In this document: positions 12,083-14,466 of the stretch, one piece after another
Layout of the letters: each line of letters opens with the position of its first letter
How positions within the stretch are numbered: position 1 is the stretch's first letter
Source: OMOG01 sp041485845
Lineage (GTDB): Bacteria > Acidobacteriota > Terriglobia > Bryobacterales > Bryobacteraceae
NCBI GenBank assembly: GCA_041485845.1
Contig: JBGPKH010000169.1
Coordinates: forward strand, 1-14,466
Length of the DNA: 14,466 bases
Reading direction: 5' to 3'
Position numbers and translations under genes: made by a program
Notes under the pieces: generated by a model
What the model was told of the DNA's origin: nothing
What the model saw: only the letters and a program-made list of their open reading frames with translations
Databases searched by the model: none

Positions 12083-14466
12083 TCAAAACACCACTTTGAG
12101 TGCAATCTGCATCTGGCGGGCGCCGGACTGCGTGCTCGTGACGATGCCCGTATTCGTTTGTCCGATATTCAGCACCGGGTTGCCCAGGTTCACTTCGTTG
12201 AAGGCGTTAAACGCCTCCCAACGAAACTGCACGAACTTCTTCTCACCGAAATGGAAATTCTTCATCAGCGACGCGTCCAGCGTGTGCAGCGCCGGCCCGG
12301 AGACGATCCCGATGCCGGCATTGCCGAACACCGTCGCCTTCGGATTGCCGAGCACGCATGGCAGGTCCGCCACTGTGGTGTGGCACACGCCGCTCGCGTC
12401 GACGTAGTTCGGATTGAACCAGCGGCTCGCACTTGGATCGTCCAGGTGCGGATCGCCCAGCAGGATCGGGCGCGTATTGTAGCCGTTGCCCAGCGTCGTG
12501 CCCGGCACCGTGAACACCAGCGGCTGGCCGGAGTTGAACTGGTAGATCGCAGACATCTCCCATCCGCCGATCGCGCCGTCCAGCAGCTTCGGCAGACGCG
12601 ATCCCCACCGCTTCCCGCGCCCCACCGGCAGCTCATAGATGCCGTTGAAACTCAGGATGTGCCGCCGTTCCAGCGCCGACGGCCCGCGGTTGTATCCGCT
12701 CGGCGCGAACGGCGTCGGCTGTGTCGCCCCGAGCAGCGATTGGAAATCGTCGATGTTGCGCGCGAACGTCCACGAGAGCTGATAGCTCAAGCCGCTTTGA
12801 AAGCGGCGCTCCATCACCGCCTGCAGCGAGTTGTACCAGGAATTGCCCGTGTTCTGATACACGAACACGTTCCCCAGCCGCGGATACGGCTTCGCGTTCT
12901 GGAGATTGCTGTATGTCCCCGGCGGCACCTCGTTCATCGACTGCTTCGTGATCAGGTGATAGCCGCGATTCCCCACATACGACACGGTCAAGGCGGAGCG
13001 CAGCATCGGAATTGCCTTCTGCACCGAGAAGTTCCATTGCTCGACGATGTTTGGCTTTACGTCGAATGCGGCGTTCACCACCGAAGGCGCCACGAAATTG
13101 TGCGGCTCCGCGGGGAACGCCGTCTCCCACTGCTGGTTCGACGCCTTGACGAACGTGATCGTCTCGCTCAGCCAGTACGGCGGCCCGATAATCGACGATC
13201 CCGTGTAGTTGCCCTGGTAGCTCGACGCGAATATTCCCCACGCGCCCCGCACCACCAGGTCGTTGCCGCCCAGCGGACGCAAGGCGAAGCCCACGCGCGG
13301 TGAGACATACCCGGAAGCCTCGAAGAGGCCGTGCGGAACGCCCGCCTGCGACGCCGGAATCCACAGGTCCGCGGTCGCCGGGCCGAGGAATGGGCCCACG
13401 GGCTGGCAGGTCAGGTCCACCTTGCCCGCGCTGTTCTCGCCCGCCAGAATCTTCCCCAGGGCCGGGTCGAAGGTCGCCCCGCAGCCGCGCACGAACTGCT
13501 TTTCGTTCCAGTGGTCGAAGCGCACTCCGAGGTTCACTGTCAGGCGGCGCGAAACGCGGAAATCGTCCTGCGCGTAGAACGCCTGGTAGGGCGAGTGCGC
13601 GACTCCGAAATCGCCCAGCGGAAAGTTCCGCGAGGCCGATTGCACCAGGCCCAGGAGATAGTCCGCGAAACTATTGCCGGTATACTGCCCGTTGAAGGTG
13701 AACGAGCCCCGCGGCGCGGAGGACGCGTGGTGCGTCGCGGTCCGCCGGTCGGAGTACTCGGCGCCCAGCACGATCGTGTGCTTGTTGAGAATCACGTTCA
13801 ACGTGGCGATCTCGCCGAACAGCTCCCGCTTGAAGGAAGAGGGCACCTGCTGCGGGTACGAAAACCCGCTAAACGCCGTGATCCCGACGGACGGCAGCCC
13901 GATCGTGTTCTCCATCAGCGACGTCGGGAATCCTTGCAGGCCAGCCTTCTCGTTCAGATTCTCCTTGCCGACCACCGGCGACTCTGCGTGGGTCGTCGAG
14001 TGCGAAAACTCCGAGCCGAGGCTGAGCACCATTCGCGTTGTCAGCGTCCAGTCGAAGCTGAGCCCAACGCTGTGCTGCCGGATCGACTGGCTCGTATAGA
14101 TATCGGGCTTGTAATCGAGGCTCTGCGCATCGTGCGCGCTGCGTGTCCAGCGGCCATACAGCCGCTTGTTCGGCGCGATCTGGTCGTCGAGCCGTATGAA
14201 CAGGTTGGTCCCATCGTCGGGAATCGGCGCCTGCGCCACGAACCGGTCGCCCGTGCTCGTGTTCGGCTGCAGGAAATACGGCAAAAAGAATTTGGACGCC
14301 CCGGAGAAACGCGCCGTCGGGATTTGGTTGTTCGCGAATGGCTGTCCCGTCACCGGATCGGTGATGCGTGTGTTGCCGAGATTCCCCGCCAGCAGCGCCG
14401 GGCTGATGGCGAAGGAGTTGAACAACTGCTCGGTGCGAATCTTCGAGTCTTCAAAGCTGGCGAAGA
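12083..14466 (-). CDS. Oar-like TonB-dependent receptor, C-terminal part (5' end outside window)
   Basis: The last 793 codons of an outer-membrane receptor; the frame is open at 14466, so the signal peptide, carboxypeptidase-regulatory-like domain and most of the plug lie beyond the window. The visible part begins FASFEDSKIRTEQLFNSFAI, the end of the plug region, and continues through barrel strands: YAQDDFRVSRRLTVNLGVRF, SLQAVMERRFQSGLSYQLSW, RRHILSFNGIYELPVGRGKR and KFVQFRWEAFNAFNEVNLGN, ending in the aromatic-terminated LKVVF expected for an outer-membrane beta-barrel. These are typical of the Oar/adhesin-like receptors expanded in Acidobacteria. They are thought to import or bind oligosaccharides or other large ligands, but the ligand here is unknown. 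It could supply the neighbouring catabolic genes, but that is inference. No frameshift is seen. An ATG/TTG near 14425 is internal. Confidence 0.9.
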   Translation of the reverse strand, partial: FASFEDSKIRTEQLFNSFAISPALLAGNLGNTRITDPVTGQPFANNQIPTARFSGASKFFLPYFLQPNTSTGDRFVAQAPIPDDGTNLFIRLDDQIAPNKRLYGRWTRSAHDAQSLDYKPDIYTSQSIRQHSVGLSFDWTLTTRMVLSLGSEFSHSTTHAESPVVGKENLNEKAGLQGFPTSLMENTIGLPSVGITAFSGFSYPQQVPSSFKRELFGEIATLNVILNKHTIVLGAEYSDRRTATHHASSAPRGSFTFNGQYTGNSFADYLLGLVQSASRNFPLGDFGVAHSPYQAFYAQDDFRVSRRLTVNLGVRFDHWNEKQFVRGCGATFDPALGKILAGENSAGKVDLTCQPVGPFLGPATADLWIPASQAGVPHGLFEASGYVSPRVGFALRPLGGNDLVVRGAWGIFASSYQGNYTGSSIIGPPYWLSETITFVKASNQQWETAFPAEPHNFVAPSVVNAAFDVKPNIVEQWNFSVQKAIPMLRSALTVSYVGNRGYHLITKQSMNEVPPGTYSNLQNAKPYPRLGNVFVYQNTGNSWYNSLQAVMERRFQSGLSYQLSWTFARNIDDFQSLLGATQPTPFAPSGYNRGPSALERRHILSFNGIYELPVGRGKRWGSRLPKLLDGAIGGWEMSAIYQFNSGQPLVFTVPGTTLGNGYNTRPILLGDPHLDDPSASRWFNPNYVDASGVCHTTVADLPCVLGNPKATVFGNAGIGIVSGPALHTLDASLMKNFHFGEKKFVQFRWEAFNAFNEVNLGNPVLNIGQTNTGIVTSTQSGARQMQIALKVVF

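Noticed and set aside
12044..13303. 419-codon plus-strand frame opposite the receptor gene
   Set aside because: Arg/His-rich antisense shadow with no domain; the receptor on the other strand is clear along its whole length.
1..14466. CRISPR array, tRNA or rRNA genes
   Set aside because: No regularly spaced direct repeats and no cloverleaf or conserved rRNA segments were seen on either strand by reading.

Overview
The window looks like a chromosomal piece of an Acidobacteriota bacterium, probably of the Solibacter/Bryobacter group. This is inferred from an Oar-like TonB-dependent receptor of the type greatly expanded in that phylum, high GC with very long antisense shadow frames, a REP-associated transposase of the 'FVTWRLAG' type, and dense metabolic gene sets with overlapping starts and stops. 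No rRNA or tRNA gene was seen to settle the taxonomy.

Left edge (1-864): a structured non-coding stretch, then a REP-associated tyrosine transposase (RAYT, minus strand, 175-756). Two inverted 31-nt REP-like hairpins bracket it. They differ by a compensatory base-pair change, and one lies inside the 3' end of the coding sequence.

Core (865-9813): a divergent metabolic cluster. Five minus-strand genes run 8246 to 865, and each overlaps the next by 1-4 nt: a secreted six-hairpin glycosidase-like protein, an SGLT-type sodium/solute symporter, an Ntn-hydrolase of the gamma-glutamyltransferase fold, a creatininase-family metallohydrolase, and an enolase-superfamily (muconate-lactonizing subgroup) enzyme. 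On the plus strand two tandem amidohydrolase-2 (ACMSD/lactonase-like) paralogues start 41 bp away, also with a 4-nt overlap. The order suggests polymer or conjugate cleavage outside the cytoplasm, sodium-driven import, then stepwise hydrolysis and isomerisation or dehydration inside. The substrate cannot be read from sequence, but the symporter type, lactonase-like amidohydrolases, enolase-superfamily member and nearby GguC/AraD1 protein all fit a sugar, cyclitol or sugar-acid derivative, and the Ntn and creatininase members suggest an amide bond in it. The Ntn enzyme keeps its catalytic Thr but has lost the residues that bind gamma-glutamyl groups. One amidohydrolase has lost a metal-ligand His.

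Middle (9814-11036): a lower-GC islet with a decayed nuclease-like fragment and an intact hicBA toxin-antitoxin pair with its own TATAAT promoter.

Right (11037-14466): a GguC/AraD1-type fumarylacetoacetate-hydrolase-fold protein, apparently expressed from a leaderless GTG transcript, and the C-terminal 793 residues of a TonB-dependent receptor whose 5' end lies beyond the window.
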